Assembly: GCA_026874595.1 (NCBI GenBank)
Contig: CM049309.1
Span: 26,727,033-26,791,032, forward strand
Reading direction: 5' to 3'
From: Sipunculus nudus
Lineage: Eukaryota; Annelida; Sipuncula; Golfingiida; Sipunculidae
Length of the DNA stretch: 64,000 nucleotides
Positions 22,804 to 36,330 of this stretch are shown here, piece by piece. The translations under genes and the position numbers were made by a program. The first letter of the stretch is position 1. Each line of letters starts with the position of its first letter. The notes under the pieces were generated by a model. That model was not told the DNA's origin, made no database searches, and worked only from the letters and a program-made list of their open reading frames with translations.

Positions 22804-24520
22804 TGGTGACGCATGGGTCATGACGCTCAGTTTAATATAACATACAGATGATGCATGTATTAAGTACTAATGTTATGATCTAATGAAAAATATCTGTTAA
22901 AGAACCTTAAACAATGGGTAGAAGGACTTTCAGTTTCATGTTTTTTGCCATTAGTCCTTAGAAAATAAGTAGGAGCGATCTTATTTAAGGTTTCCATGAA
23001 GATTTTACCAAGAACTCACTAGATGCGAAGTTAGAAGTTTCTATGTCAAACTGCTACAACTTCTCTCTAACTGACTTACAGGGTACTCAAATCATGTTCT
23101 TGAATTCACATACCTCACAGAATATAAGGTAACAGTGACCCAATTTTGGATGTCAAAGAAAACATTACAATGACCTCCCTTTACATTATGAAAGACATTT
23201 CTAGACCAAATAGTGAAGATTTGTGCCCTGCCTGACTTTCTTGGTGCTCTAAATTAGGTAAAATGCCAATAGCTCCAAGAATTTAAGTCACAGTGACCTA
23301 ATTTCAGGATTCAATGGAGACTTGCCAAGGACCTCCCTGGATGTCATATAAGAAGGTGGTAGTGGACATCCAACAGTTCCGGTTTGTGCCCTGCATGACT
23401 GTCTGGGTGCTCATAATTATATTTTTATCAGGCATTAGCAGAACAAAGGTCACCATGACCTACTGTAAAGTATTAAGTATAAGCATGAAACTTTGTTCCC
23501 AAACAGCATGGTACAAAATTCAATCAAATTTAGGCATGGGCCTAAGAACTTGTCATGATCTGCCAGTAAACACCAAAGAACCAGTCTAACAAACTGCCTA
23601 GTCATGGAGGTGAATGGAGATCGCCCTTCCGTCGACTAACGTATTGTTAGCATATGCACACAATAAATAACAAGTGACCCATGGGTCATAATGCTAAGCT
23701 GACTAGGTAGATATTCACAAAAGGAACTGTATCATCTGAATGCCAGTTTCTATAGGTGGTATCCCCATTCACCTGTAGCAATTAAAGTTCTTCAAAATTG
23801 ACATGAGAAAAAAGTTACATGTTAATATGTCCATGCAGCCACTGCCATAAAATCTAGCCTTTTTGTATGCAGTCAGCTGAGCTAAAACTGACCATACACA
23901 TTTTTTAAGGAGTTCCCTGGCTGTCATGACAAAAGATTCTATTTCCACCATACCCTGTCTGACTGTGGGTGCTTAAAATGTTTTTGGATTGTAATATAGG
24001 TCACCATGACCTAATTTCAGGTTTCCATGGCGATTGCTCAAGATGTTTTGGACAGTAGCTCACAAAATATAGGTCACAATGACCTAATTTCAGGTTTCCA
24101 CGGAGATTGTCCCAGACTTCCCTGTATATTATATTTGAACATTCTAGGAGTAGCAGATATAATTTGTGCCCATCTGATTTTCAGGTTGCTAAAAGATCAT
24201 GTTTTTGGCCCTAGTTCAAAGAATATAGAACACCATGACCTAATTTCAGGTTTCCATGCAGATTTACCCAGCACCTGCCTGAATGTCATGTAAGAAGATT
24301 CTAGGCCAAGTGGATAAATTTTGTGCCCTGTCTGACTGGGTGCTCAAAATCATGATTTCAGCCTGTCATTTGCAATATATAGGTCACCATGACCTTATTT
24401 CAGGTTTCCAAGGAGATTGGCCTAGGACCTCCCTGGATGAAGAGTTATAAAAGTTTCTAGCTCTAATAGTTATGATTTGTGTACTGTTAACAGACAGACT
24501 GCATCAACTGAAGGTTTAAA
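22804..24520 (-). repeat. F-type repeat array with decayed D-like left ends
   Basis: Units of roughly 100-250 bp repeat gtcaccatgacctaatttca, ggtttccatggagatt and cctccctggatgtca (for example 23293, 24000, 24068, 24233, 24380). D-like starts (gacgcatgggtcatgacgctcag) occur near 22808 and a complete mini-element lies at 23671-23885. No gene is seen. Confidence 0.65.
23671..23885 (-). mobile_element. 215-bp minimal element with D-type ends
   Basis: The left end is caagtgacccatgggtcata followed by atgctaagctg; the right end is gtcagctgagctaa. Both termini of the D plan are kept with only about 150 bp between, and no module or ACGG tract. It may be a MITE-like derivative or an internal deletion. 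Confidence 0.65.
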
Positions 24521-24835
24521 CTAGTGGCCCATGGGCCATGACGCTCAGCTGAATTCAAGGAATGTTGAACAATGAGCAAAATGACTGTCAGAGTCCTAAA
24601 AAATCATGAATTTTGGGAAGAGTCCTTAGAAATGTCTGCTTTATCACATTTTTAATTATTCTAGGGGGTACTTACAAGCCCCATAGCTCGGAGGATATTG
24701 GTAACAGAGACCATATTTCTGATTTTTCATGGACCTCTTTTGATGTCATGTTAGAAGAATCAAGGTCCAGCGGTTACGATTTGTGCCCTGTTAACAGATG
24801 ACAGCTTCTTTGAAGGTATCAAAAATAGAGAAAAA

Positions 24836-26731
24836 CAAGGGACCTATGGGTCACTGTGCTCAGCTGACGTTAACCTTGAAGGTAAAATCTAAAATAATAT
24901 CTAATGGAGATAAAGTGTAAGAGAAAGAGGTAATAAAGGCCATGGTTGCTTTATATGATTGGTTTGTATTGATGAGCAAGTTATTGTTGCAAAAAATATT
25001 TTGTGACCTGACCATGTGTTTCCTAATGTTGAAACTAAAGCATGTGAGCAGTTTGTGAACAAATGATCTGTACTATTACCATGATCATTAGTTGGTTTTT
25101 CGATTAACTGTTGACATTTCAGTAGTTTACACATTTGTTCAATTGCATCTATTTTTTTTGTATAATATATATTATTAAATATATATGTATTTTTTTAATG
25201 AAATGTATACAGTTGAAATATAGCTAATTAACAACATAAAACAGGGCAAACAAAGCCTGATCTCAAATTCTGCTGAGGCAGGAAAATAATGAACAAATGT
25301 TTGTATTAAATCCTGATTTTTTTTATCACATCAATTATTTTCTAATTAAAGTTTATATTTCTATACATTTCCAATTTAACATATATATCTGAATATAAAA
25401 GTTGATTCATAATTCTCAATTGCATCATCATAAATCTCAATCTTGTCAGATAACACCACATTATGCATACAAATGTTTATTTATTTTTTACCACAAAAAT
25501 ATAACTTTTAAATCTGCAAAACAATAATATTTAAAAATAATACTTGATTTAGATTTCACAATTTTTAATTGTGTCTTTATTTATCCATAATGTGCTTCAT
25601 ATTTTATAATAATTTAAGCATACTGATGGGTTCATTTATATTTGTTAAAATCCTTTAAAAGAAAATTGATTTCTTTAAAAATGCTACATTACACAACATT
25701 GCATCTTCTGGATTACACCTTGAATTATTTTTTCAAGGAAAGTTTTTGCATATCGGAGTGGAAACAGCATTTCAATTAAGGAGATACAGTGAAAACAATA
25801 ACAATTATTGCATAACACTTGGTGGGTTGGGTTTGCGGGGTGTGTGTGGGGGGGGGGGGGGGGTGATTGGGGTGGTGATATGAGAATAAGTGTACACCTG
25901 TCACAGCAGGGGATCTCCCCCAGTGACTGTAACAAATCAGAAACCCTGGCATAGCTGACTTCCAGTGACCTGGAGTGGGACCCTGCATCTGTAATCAAAG
26001 CAAATGACTACAGAAAAAAATTCAATAACTAGCTTAATTTTCAAGCTTTTATTTTCAAATTTCAGATTTAGACAAACTAAACATTTATGTTTACATGCTG
26101 TGAAAATTAAATCAATGGTGCTTACAGGAAAAAAACGTGCCATGGTCAAAGTTGGGCAAAATTTAAGGTACTGATTTTTTTTATGCTAATAACTTAAAAA
26201 ATGTACAAAATTAAGATCTAATTTTAGGTAAACAATTGAATCTTAATTAAACATAGTTATATACTTGAGAAAATAGACTCTAGTTTCAAAATTTTTCATG
26301 TTAAGTGAGTTATTATTTTTCCTGAATTTTTACAAAGTCCATTATGTTTGGGCCCATAACTTAAAGAATTTATAGTTTACAGACTTAATGTCTGGCATGT
26401 ACATAGGAACTATATAGAGAAATATTTATGGTAAATATGAGGAAAAACAGATGAGTGGTTTTTGATATTAGGCAGTCCTGAAGTGTGAAAATAGGATTTT
26501 AATAAAAAATTGAGGTTTTTCCTTAATTTCTCCAAGGAACGAAGTCGCAAAGACCCAGTTTTTGGCTTGGTAGGAGATCTTGGGGACATTGACATTATGG
26601 AGAATTTTGGATTCCTAGGTCTTACAGTTTCAAAATGTGCCACATCTACGGACGGACGGACGGACAGACGGACGGACGACGGACAATGGACCACGACTAT
26701 AGCTCAGATGACTTATAGTCAGCTGAGCTAA
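24836..26731 (-). mobile_element. D5: D-family element (subfamily c) in F1
   Basis: The left end is caagggacctatgggtcact followed by gtgctcagctgac; the right end is cagctgagctaa. The F sequence caaaaatagagaaaa on the left joins aattcgtaaaaattag on the right, as in uninterrupted F units near 52735-52770. It has a single 3' module, a G run at about 25850-25862 and an ACGG tract. Confidence 0.82.
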
Positions 26732-26875
26732 AAATTCGTAAAAATTAGAAAAACACACGGCACCACTAGTTTGCAGGAACTGATGGAATATTCCATGATC
26801 AATATTCGTGCAAAGAATCATGGTGATCAAGGCAGTAATTATTCAGAAACTGAAGCTTTTGTATCAAATTTTTTA

Positions 26876-28945
26876 CTAGACATTTTTTGGCACCTCAGGT
26901 GCCAGAGTATCCCCAGACATAGAACACCCCCCCCCCCCCCCCTTTAAGAATAGGCCCCAATTTTTAGCAGCATATACTGACACTTGGCAAGCAATTATTG
27001 TTTCTTCCATCTATCAATCCACCCATCTTTTTGAAGATGTTGGTCCTGTGACCTTGACCTTTGACCTCATGACCCCAAAATCAATTGGGGTCTTGCTTTT
27101 TCAAGGGAATGTATATAAGTCAAGTCTGAAATCTATATATCAATAAAAGCAGGAATTATCATCCAGAAACTAATTTTTTGACAGATGCCTCCTGTGGCCT
27201 TGACCTTTGACCTTGTGACCCCAAAATTGATATTGATCATCCGCTTTTATATATAAATCAATGGAGGTCTAGATTCATTGATGGGCCATATATAAGTCAG
27301 GTTTGAAATCCATATATTAATCCAAGCTTGAATTATCATCTCGGGAAATAATTTTTGGACAGATGGCTCCTGTGACCTTCACCTTTGACCTTGTGACCGC
27401 ACAATTGACACGCGTCTTCCTCTATTGGCAGGGGAACTGTTTGTGCAAGATGAAATGTCTGAGATGAAATCAATTTGGGTCTTGCTTTTCCAATGGGACA
27501 TATACAAGTCAAGTTTGATATCTATACATCAATAAAAGCAGGAATTATCATCCAGAAACTAATTTTTGGACAGATGGCTCCTGTGACCTTGACCTTTGAC
27601 CTTGTGACCTCAAAATTGATAGGGGTCTTCCACTCTTGGCAGGTGAGATGAATTGTTTGGATGAAAATGCATCCACAATCTTTTTAAAGATGTGTCCTGT
27701 GACCTTGACCTTTGACCTCATGACCCCAAAATCAATTCGGGTCTTGCTTTTCCGATGGGTCATATACAAGTCAAGTTTGAAATCCATACATCAATAAAAA
27801 GCAGGAATTATCATCCAGAAACTAATTTTTGGACAGATGGCTCCTGTGACCTTCAACTTTGACCATGTGACCTCAAAATTGATAGGGGTCTTTCAACTAT
27901 TGGCAGATGAACTATATGTGCAAGATGAAAGGTCTGAGATGAAATGTTTGGCTGAAAATGCATCCACAATCTTTTTAAAGATGTGTCCTGTGACCTTGAC
28001 CTTTGACCTCATGACCCCAAAATCAATTGGAGTCTTGCTTTTTCAATGGGACATATATAAGGCAAGTTTGAAATCAATACATCAATAAAAGCAGGAATTA
28101 TCATCCAGAAACTAATTTTTTGACAGAAAGCTCCTGTGGCCTTGACCTTTGACCTTGTGACCCCAAAATTGATATGGATCATCCACTATTGGCAAGTGAG
28201 CTATATATTCAAGATGGAAGACCTGGGATGAAAGTTTGGCTTAAAATGCATCAACAGGATCTTTTAAGATGTGAGTCCAGTGACCTTGACCTTTGACCTC
28301 ATGACCCTAGAACCTATAGGGTTCTTACTTTAGTGGTGGGCCATACATAAGTCACGTTTGAAATCCATATGGCTATCAACACTGGAGATATCATAAGAGG
28401 TGTGTGATTTTCACCAAATATGGACACATTAAAGGTCAAGGCCACTCATGGTAAAGGTCATGACCCAAATGTAAATAGACCTCATCCCATAACCCATCTC
28501 TCTACATGTGCATTATATAAAAGAAATCTGTCCATCAGTTTTTGACTTATAATGCTTACAGTACTGTCAAGTGGCAATTATGGGGGTATTAAAAGGCGTA
28601 AAAACAAGAAAAGGAGAATAGGTGGCGCCACCAGTTTCCCGTAATATCACAAGGCTATCCAAAATCTTCGGTCACCTTGATTTTTGGACCAGTCCATGCA
28701 AGCTTACTTGAGATATTTAAGAATTTGTGTTATTTTCAGCAAAAATGGACCTATTCAAGGTCAAGGTCACTCTCCTAGCAAAGGTCATGACCCCATTTTA
28801 AATAGGCTTCGTCCCCTTATACAAATGTAAAGTTTGAAAAAGATCAGTGAAATATTTTTTGAGTTATCCCGCTCACAAGGTTTTTCTGTGGTGGCGGCGG
28901 GACCGTCGTGAAACCATAGTATCCCGACTTTGTCTGGGGATACAA
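26876..28945 (-). mobile_element. B1: complete B-family Helitron-like element in F1
   Basis: It starts CTAGACATTTTTTGGCACC with the hairpin TGGCACC-tca-GGTGCCA and gtatccccagaca, then a C run. It ends gtctggggatacaa. The core is about 290-bp dimers whose halves each carry gaccttgacctttgacct; the right third has GGTGGCGCCACC near 28621 and a GC-rich ggtggcggcgggacc block. It is inserted in an F unit between atcaaatttttta and ttattcttggggtac. Confidence 0.86.
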
Positions 28946-29473
28946 TTATTCTTGGGGTACTTTCAAGACCCACAGCTCAGAGAAAATAGGTTACAGAGAC
29001 CTAATTTCATGTTTCCTCAGAGACTTTTCATTGACCTCCCTTGATGTCAAGTAAGAAGATTCCAGGTCTAGCAGTTACGATTTGAGCCCTGTTAACAGAT
29101 GACAGCTTCTTTGAAGGTATCAAAAATAGTGACAAAAATTCATATAAATTAGAAAAATAAAGATGGCAGCACCAATTTGCAGCAACTGACTGAACACTTT
29201 ATGATTTATATTCATACAAAGAATCATGGTAATCAATGCAGTAGTTGTCAAGATAGTGCAGCTTTTTTATCAAATTTTTAATTATTCTGGGGGTACTTGT
29301 GAGCCCTATAGCTCAGAGGATATGAGTAACTGAGACTTAATTTTAGGGTTTCCAAAGAGATTTTTCATGGATCTCCAAAGATGTCAAGTTAGCAGATTCA
29401 AGGTGGAATAGTTACAATTTGTGCCTTGTTAATAGAAGAGAACTTCTTTGAAGGTCTCAAAAATAGAGAAAAC

Positions 29474-31725
29474 AAGGGACCCATGGGTCACGGCGCTCAG
29501 CTGTTATATATGATAAAAAATATGATTTGGAAATGAGGCACATGCTTGTTTTGTGTGGAAATAAATAAAAGCTGTATTATGAGTTGTTGGTGTTTAGCTT
29601 ATATATAGTTTTGATAGTATCTTTGGAGACAGGGAAGAGGATTGATTTCATTTATTTTATTGACAAATGGAATGCTATTGTCACACAGATTTTGACTTGG
29701 CCATATAACTTATAAGCAGCACATATAATATAAGAGTTTAACTATTTTTTATAATATAATAACAAATATTGTGCCAAATATAATTTTTATTTAAAATAAT
29801 AAGAGAATCATATGATTTTTTAAAAGAAAATATAACTGAAATGATTATTAAAATAATATTATAGAATATATTCATGAATGCATTCATGAATACATTTTGA
29901 AAGTATTCGCACTGGTATTCAAATACTTTCATTTTTACCTGAATTTCCATTCTTATGCAAGAAATTTTGTTATGATTCATATGCGTATTCAAATACATTT
30001 GCAAAGTATTTGCACTATGTCTGGTATTTATTCAGTTTTAGCCAAACAATGATGTTGAGAATCCAGAATATACAAAATTCACAAATTTAAATAATTGTCA
30101 TAAGTACCAGGTTTATGGCTTTTATTTATATTAAAAAAAATAAATGTAATATATTCACTTTGGACTACTTTCACATCAATCTACACACTAGAAACAGAAA
30201 GAATCTCGATTAACATTATCAACTGCATCTTTGTCTATCATTAATTTCCTTCTTATGATCCCTAATGATTAGTATAATGAATAATATGATTTATTTTTGT
30301 TATTTTTGACCTGTAAATAGCCGTCAGAATATTTTAAAATTTGATACAAAAGCTGCACTATCTGGACAACTAATGCATTTTTCTAAACTAAAAAGCTGAA
30401 ATCCTTATGTGTGCATGATATGAAAATTATATCAACAGTGCTCACAGGAAACAAACATGCCATGGTCAAAGTTGGGCAAAATTTAAGGTACTAATTTTAT
30501 ATTTTTACTAATAACTTATAAAATTTGAAAAATTCAGAACTAAATTTGGGTATTCAATTGAATCTTGATTAAATAATGTTACATCCCTGACAAAAAATCT
30601 CTAGCTTCAGCAATCCCCTTGTTAAGGGAGTAAATATATTTCTTGATTTTTTACAAAGTGCATTATGTTTGGGCCCATAACTTATAACAATTACGCAATA
30701 CTGACATCATTTCTGGCATGTGCATAGAGAATGTATAGAAAAATATATATTATATATGATTAAAGTCAGATCAGTGGTTTTGATGTTAGGCAGTATTGAA
30801 GGTTTTTAATAGAAAAATTAAGTTTTTCATTAATATCTAGAAGGTATTAAGTCCTAGTGACCAAATTCTTGGCATGGTAGGGGATTTTGGAGACATATAA
30901 TTGTATGCCAAATTTTAGGAACTGAGAGCTGAAGCTGGGTAGCTGAGCTCTTGCAAACTGCATAACACTAGCTTGATGTAAACAATATGTTACATGATGC
31001 TTGAAAACTTGAATAAAATCTACAGTTTTTGATCAACTGGTTTCAAATTTTTGGTGTTAACAGACAAAAAGCTAACATAAACATGCTGTGAAAATTAAAT
31101 CCACAGTACTTACAGGAAGAAAACGTGCCATGGTCAAAGTTGGGCGAAATTTAAGGTACCAATATTTTATTTTTGTTAATATTTTTAAAATTTTTAAAGA
31201 TTTTGATCTAATTTTGGGTATACAATTTAATTTTGATTAATTAAAGTTATATTACTGGAAAAAAAGTCCATAGCTTTAACAGGTTTTGTGTTAAGTGATC
31301 AAATATCTTTCCTGATTTTTTACAAAATGCATTATGTTTGGGCCCATAACTTTTTTAAATCACATAATACAGACATAATTTCTGGCATGTACATAGGAAC
31401 TATACAGAGGAATATTTATGGTAAATATGAGGAAAAACAGGTGAGTGGTTTTGATATTAGGCAGTCCTGAAGTGAGAAAATAGGTTTTTAATAAAAAATT
31501 GAGGTTTTTCCTTAATTTCTCAAAGGAACGAAGTCGCAAAGACCCAGTTTTCGGCTTGGTAGGAGATCTTGGGGACATCTAACATTATGCCGAATTTTGG
31601 ATCCCTAGGTCTTACAGTTTTAAAACGTGCAACATCTATGGACGGACGGACGGACGGACAGACGGACGGACGACGGACAATGGACCATGACTATAGCTCA
31701 GATGACTTATAGTCGGCTGAGCTAA
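29474..31725 (-). mobile_element. D4: D-family element in F1
   Basis: The left end caagggacccatgggtcacg has the perfect palindrome; the right end is gtcggctgagctaa. F sequence is exactly interrupted (atagagaaaa, then aaattcgtaaaa). The body follows D1 with deletions in the first module. Confidence 0.85.
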
Positions 31726-32061
31726 AAATTCGTAAAATTAGAAAAAGTACAGGTGGCGCCACCAGTTTGCAGGAATGAATGAAACACTCTGTGATGAATA
31801 TCCATGCAAAAAATCATGGTGTTCAATGCATTAGTTGTCCAGATAGTGGAGCTTTTGTATCGAATTTTAAATTATTCTGATGGGTATTTTCGAGCCCCAT
31901 AACTGGGAGGATATGGGTAACAGAGACCTAATTTCAGGTTTCCAGAGAGACTTTTCATGGACCTCCCTGGTTTAAAGTTAGAAGATTCCAGGTCCAGTGG
32001 TTACAATTTGTGCCCTGTTGACAGTTGACAGCTTCTTTGAAAGTATGAAAAATAGAGAAAA

Positions 32062-33414
32062 CAAGGGACCCATGGGTAACGGTGCTCAGCTGATCGTGAT
32101 TGGACTATAAATGTATCACCATTGTGATACTATATTTAGTCGACAAACCTTAGAATATCATGGACATGTTGGGCTATTATAAAGGAATATAATATAATAT
32201 GTGAATAAATGATGTATGAAATAACCTGACTGATGGATTAATATGGAGTAAATATAGTGGTTTATTTTTTATTTATTTGGGAGCTGTTGAAAATAGCGAA
32301 ATATTTAAACAAATATGAATGCAATGACAGTACACTAAGCAGTGGTAGAATGATAAGGCTATCTGTTGAAGGATCTATAGTGTATGGAAGTCCGCAAGAT
32401 TTCAATTTGACAGATATAATTTGTTATGATTAACTATGCTGAAGCGGGGGTTTTATGAATTGTGACTGTATGACATGATATCTCTTAGGTCTTGACAAGG
32501 TACATTATATTGATGCCCACCACGTCTACATATTACACAATACTGACATAATTTCTGGCCGGTACATAGGTAACAAATAGTTATACAATATATAAAAATA
32601 TGAATATATCTGATTCATCTTGTTCTTGTTCACTGAGGCTGACACTGGGATGGGGTTCCGAGAAGGGAACAGTGTGGGCAGCAAGGCCGGTTGGATGTAG
32701 AGAGAAAAGGATATAGTGAGAGACGGGACAGAGCATTCAACAGTACTTAAACACCTGGAAGGTTAAAATCTAAAATATTATGAAATGTAGATAAAGTCTG
32801 AGAGAAAGAGGTAATCTAGGCCATGGTTGGTTGATATGATTGAAGAAATTGTTGCAAATAGTATTTTGAGATCTGACCATACTTTTCCATTGGATACCTT
32901 TTTGACAAGCTGTTAAAAGTTCAACATTTAAACATTTGTCTAATGAGATCCAATTTTTTTAATAAACCTTTTTTTTATTTTATGATATGTATACAGTTGC
33001 TATAAAGTCCCCACTCCACAGGCGGATCGGGGGGGGGGGGGGGGTTATGATGGGAGTTACAACGCCTCTGTCTCTCTGTATATATTTTCTTCAAATTATT
33101 AAATTTTATGCTATAGCAATAGAACTATTGTTCACAGTGCCAAGGAGCTAGGACTTAGTGGGGTGGGCGAAGGGGATGGTGGGTTTTACAATACCCTTGC
33201 ATATACATACAGGATATGAAATTTAATTAATCAGTGCTTACAGGAAAAAAAGTTTATTCATAATTATTAAATATTTAAAACGGGCAGAAAGCTAGAGAAA
33301 CAAAGCAAATCATTTTAATTCCCATTCTTCTGAGCCAAGAAATTATGACCAATTTTTACATGAATTCCTTTTTTTATAACATCATTTTTTCTTCCAGGTT
33401 TGAAAATGTTACTA
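32062..33414 (-). mobile_element. D-like left end followed by low-similarity sequence
   Basis: The start caagggacccatgggtaacg followed by gtgctcagctgatcg has the palindrome and subterminal repeat. Beyond about 32100 similarity to other copies is patchy: an aatactgacataatttctgg fragment near 32536 and aggttaaaatctaaaatatt near 32760. There is a G run at 33029-33042. No right end and no gene can be supported. Confidence 0.45.
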
Positions 33415-35454
33415 CCGTAAAATCTCCATTTAAACCGCCATTTAATCAAGAAATTCAAAATCTTGAAATCAGGTTGATTTCCTGAAAGCACTGTGCGGTT
33501 AATACTAGAAGGGTTTCCAGAATATCTTCCTGACAGTCATCGTTTTTGGGCCGTCGAGTGGGCGATAATATTGCAACTTTTGAAGGCCGTTCTTAGCAGC
33601 AGTCTCGCATGCATGGGAGCCATGTGTAAATGTATTATTTATGATTATTTGTTATTTATAAATTAAAATATTGCTGATTAGTTTTCATGTGATATATAAC
33701 TTGTTATAAATTCTTGGTAATTGTTACCAAATAATATGTTTACAACAACCCTGCTGTAACACACAGCGGCCTAACTGCGTTAAATGCGGCGGTATCCAGG
33801 ACCCTGGATACCGCCGCATAAAAAGCTTCAGAGTATACTGGAGAACTTCAAACCCTTGTCGGAAAAAATTTGTGTAAAATCAAATAGTGCGTTTATGACA
33901 AGGAAACTTTAAGTAATCTAAGGGAGATATAGTACTTTATTCGAATGACCACGAAATTCAGCTAAATATTATGTTTTAGTATGTAAACAAGACTCACTTT
34001 TAAAACTTTGCAATCCTTGCGCTTGAAACTGTCTCAGAATCTGAAACAATGAACTGCGTGACCTTTGCTCGCTGAGCCAACAAGGCCCATTATCACTGGT
34101 TACACAGGCAGCTGCCGGCCAGCCATGGCTGGAGGGAAAACCCAGAGCAGACATCGTTCCCCGTGTATCACTGTTTATTAGGATAATACATATTCTTCTA
34201 ATCAACATTTAAAGTGGACAAACACTGTCCAAGTGGAATGTTATATGCGTATTTGATAAGAATATCTTTATTTCTTAATGAATACGACATTTTCAGACGA
34301 AATATAAGAATTTAATTGTCATGTGGAATGTCTCCAGTTTCCTCAAATCATCTTCTAGGGCTCTTGCACAGCGTAGCGTAGTAAGAGAGGACGGGTGCTA
34401 GGGCTAACAGCGGCCCACAAGCAAAATTGAAATAAAAGCCTACTATAAACCCATTTGCGACATTATTCAGGAATGATTATTTGTTAAAAACGTAAAATAA
34501 ATAAAAAGCTGACATCGTAAAGAGTCACACAATGGCAGACGATCGTTTTAAAATCAAGTTTGAGTGCCGCCATGTGCTGAAACGCCCCGGTATTCTGCTA
34601 AGAATATTTTGAACAGCTGTACGCGGTGGGTGGTAAACAAAACAGCCACCTATTTCATCCCAGCGTGCCTTGTGCGAACACTGCCTTGACAAAATGGCTC
34701 CCCACACGGAAACTTTCTGCAGGAAAAAACTTGCTTACCCCGACTGGCCACTTTAATTTTACCTTAAAATCACTCATTTTCAAGCGTCATGTTTCCTATA
34801 TGTGCGTATCTCGACAAGGTAACTTCAGTTACTTTGATATTTAGTTAAGGTGACCAGCGATGTTTTCAAACGAACCAGCAAATTGTAACACGGAGAGATG
34901 TCAACCTAAGATGTGACGATGATAATACCGAAGTAACCGGTATGAAAATGATTTGAATCTTCAGGGTCATTCCAGAAAATGGAATTTTCATCAAAAATTA
35001 AGATTTCAAAATATTACTTTTAGAATTAAAATATACAGTGACTTGAAATGGATCAGCAGAATATTTTTCCAAAATATAATGACAAATCAGTAGCAAACAA
35101 GAATACGGCACGAAATATAAAATCTGTATAAACAGGCAGAGGTTCACCGGCCCTTGCGTCTTCCCAAACTTCATGCTTGAGTGACCCTGCAAAAAAAAAG
35201 TCTTATGATGTGTTTAAATAAAATGCCCAAGGAATTTTAAAGTGGACAGGAATGGCCGAGCCGCAACCTACGCGTGTTCATTTCTAGATGATAGCTTGAT
35301 TGTGTCTTTTGTCAAATCATTCCGTAGTGAAAGTTGGTGCGGTTTTAAAGGGGGGTTTTTAATATTTGAGCCCCTCGCGGTGTCTCACCTGGAATTTAGG
35401 CAAGTCTTGGTGCGATTTTAATCGGAAGTGCGGTTTTAAGTGGAGATTTAACGG
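33415..35454. mobile_element. TIR element with TA target duplication (2,040 bp)
   Basis: The left end TA-CCGTAAAATCTCC and the right end GGAGATTTAACGG-TA are inverted copies with one mismatch, continuing as attta/ctta plus aaaccgc. TA flanks both ends, as for Tc1/mariner-type or similar cut-and-paste elements. The interior has no other copy in this window and no recognisable transposase; the longest frames (60-79 codons) look random. A perfect hairpin lies at 33784-33819. The superfamily is not settled. Confidence 0.6.
33784..33819. repeat. Perfect 17-bp stem with 2-nt loop
   Basis: ATGCGGCGGTATCCAGG, then AC, then the exact reverse complement CCTGGATACCGCCGCAT. It is GC-rich in an AT-rich setting, inside the TIR element. 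Confidence 0.95.
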
Positions 35455-35571
35455 TATACATTTAGAGTATAACATGTATATGTTAATATTTCAGTTGATT
35501 CACATTTAGTACCTGTCAACAGAATGGGGTGGAGGGAGGAAGGGAGGCATAGGGGTGAGAGAGAGAAATAA

Positions 35572-35633
<62 letters not shown>

Positions 35634-36330
35634 GGCTCTCTGGTAATTACTGCCTGACCAAGCCTGACCCAGACACTCTCAGAAGCAGTATAGGCACGGA
35701 GTGTAGGTGTTATGTACCAGCCTAGCACACTGTTAACCAATGACTTGATGTAAACATTCAAGACATGGTGCTATAAATATGGGTCACTGTGCTCAGCTGA
35801 AGTTGACCTTGAAGGTAAAAATCTAAAATAATATCAAAAGGAGATCACGTCAAAGAGGAAAAGGTAATATATGCCATGGCTGGTTGACATGATTGGATTG
35901 TATTGATGAGTAAGAAATTGTTGCAAATAATATTTTGTGACCAAACCATGCATTCTCTAATGTCAAAATTGAAGCATGAGAGCAGTTTGTGAACATAAGA
36001 TGTATATTATTACCATGATCATTGGCTGGCTTTTTGATAAATTGTTGATGACAGTTTAGTAGTTTACACATTTGCTCAATTGGATCTATTTTACATAATA
36101 TATATTATTAAATATATGTATTTTTTTTATAAAATGTATACAGTTGAAATATAACTGATGTCCCCATATGCAAGGACTTTGTGGTGGTGGTGGTGGGGGG
36201 GGGGGGGGGTGGAATGATGGGAGTAACAACATCTCTGTGTTAATATAGTGAATATACATATAGGATTTTCACTTAATTCAATAATACTTACAGGATAAAA
36301 TAGTTCTTTCACAATTACATAATATTTAAA
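35455..36330 (-). mobile_element. D-c-like fragments with a GA tract
   Basis: It includes tgtcaacagaatggggtgga at 35515 (shared with 11095 and 40070) and a decayed start tatgggtcactgtgctcagc near 35778, matching D5 at 24846. It continues like D5 through ggtaaaaatctaaaataata. A G run lies at 36195-36209. No gene is seen. Confidence 0.55.
35556..35630. repeat. (GA)n microsatellite
   Basis: About 75 bases of nearly pure GA dinucleotides with a few A interruptions. Confidence 0.95.

Larger units (their letters stand above)
24521..32061 (-). mobile_element. F1: F-family repeat interrupted by D5, B1 and D4
   Basis: The left end is CTAGTGGCCCATGGGCCATG followed by acgctcagctg (perfect GGCCCATGGGCC palindrome). 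F units of about 330 bp occupy 24521-24835, 26732-26875, 28946-29473 and 31726-32061. Each contains a G-rich start (attctgggggtac), ggtaacagagacctaatttc, gaagattccaggtccag and caaaaatagagaaaa, with GGTGGCGCCACC in the better-kept units. The right end is not identifiable because another D-like start follows at 32062. Confidence 0.65.

Noticed and set aside
33969-34844. Small frames (60-79 codons) in the TIR element as genes
   Set aside because: No recognisable domain, no splice structure and no second copy to show conservation.
35516-35761. Minus-strand serine-leucine-rich frame of 81 codons
   Set aside because: It is the translation of the (GA)n microsatellite.
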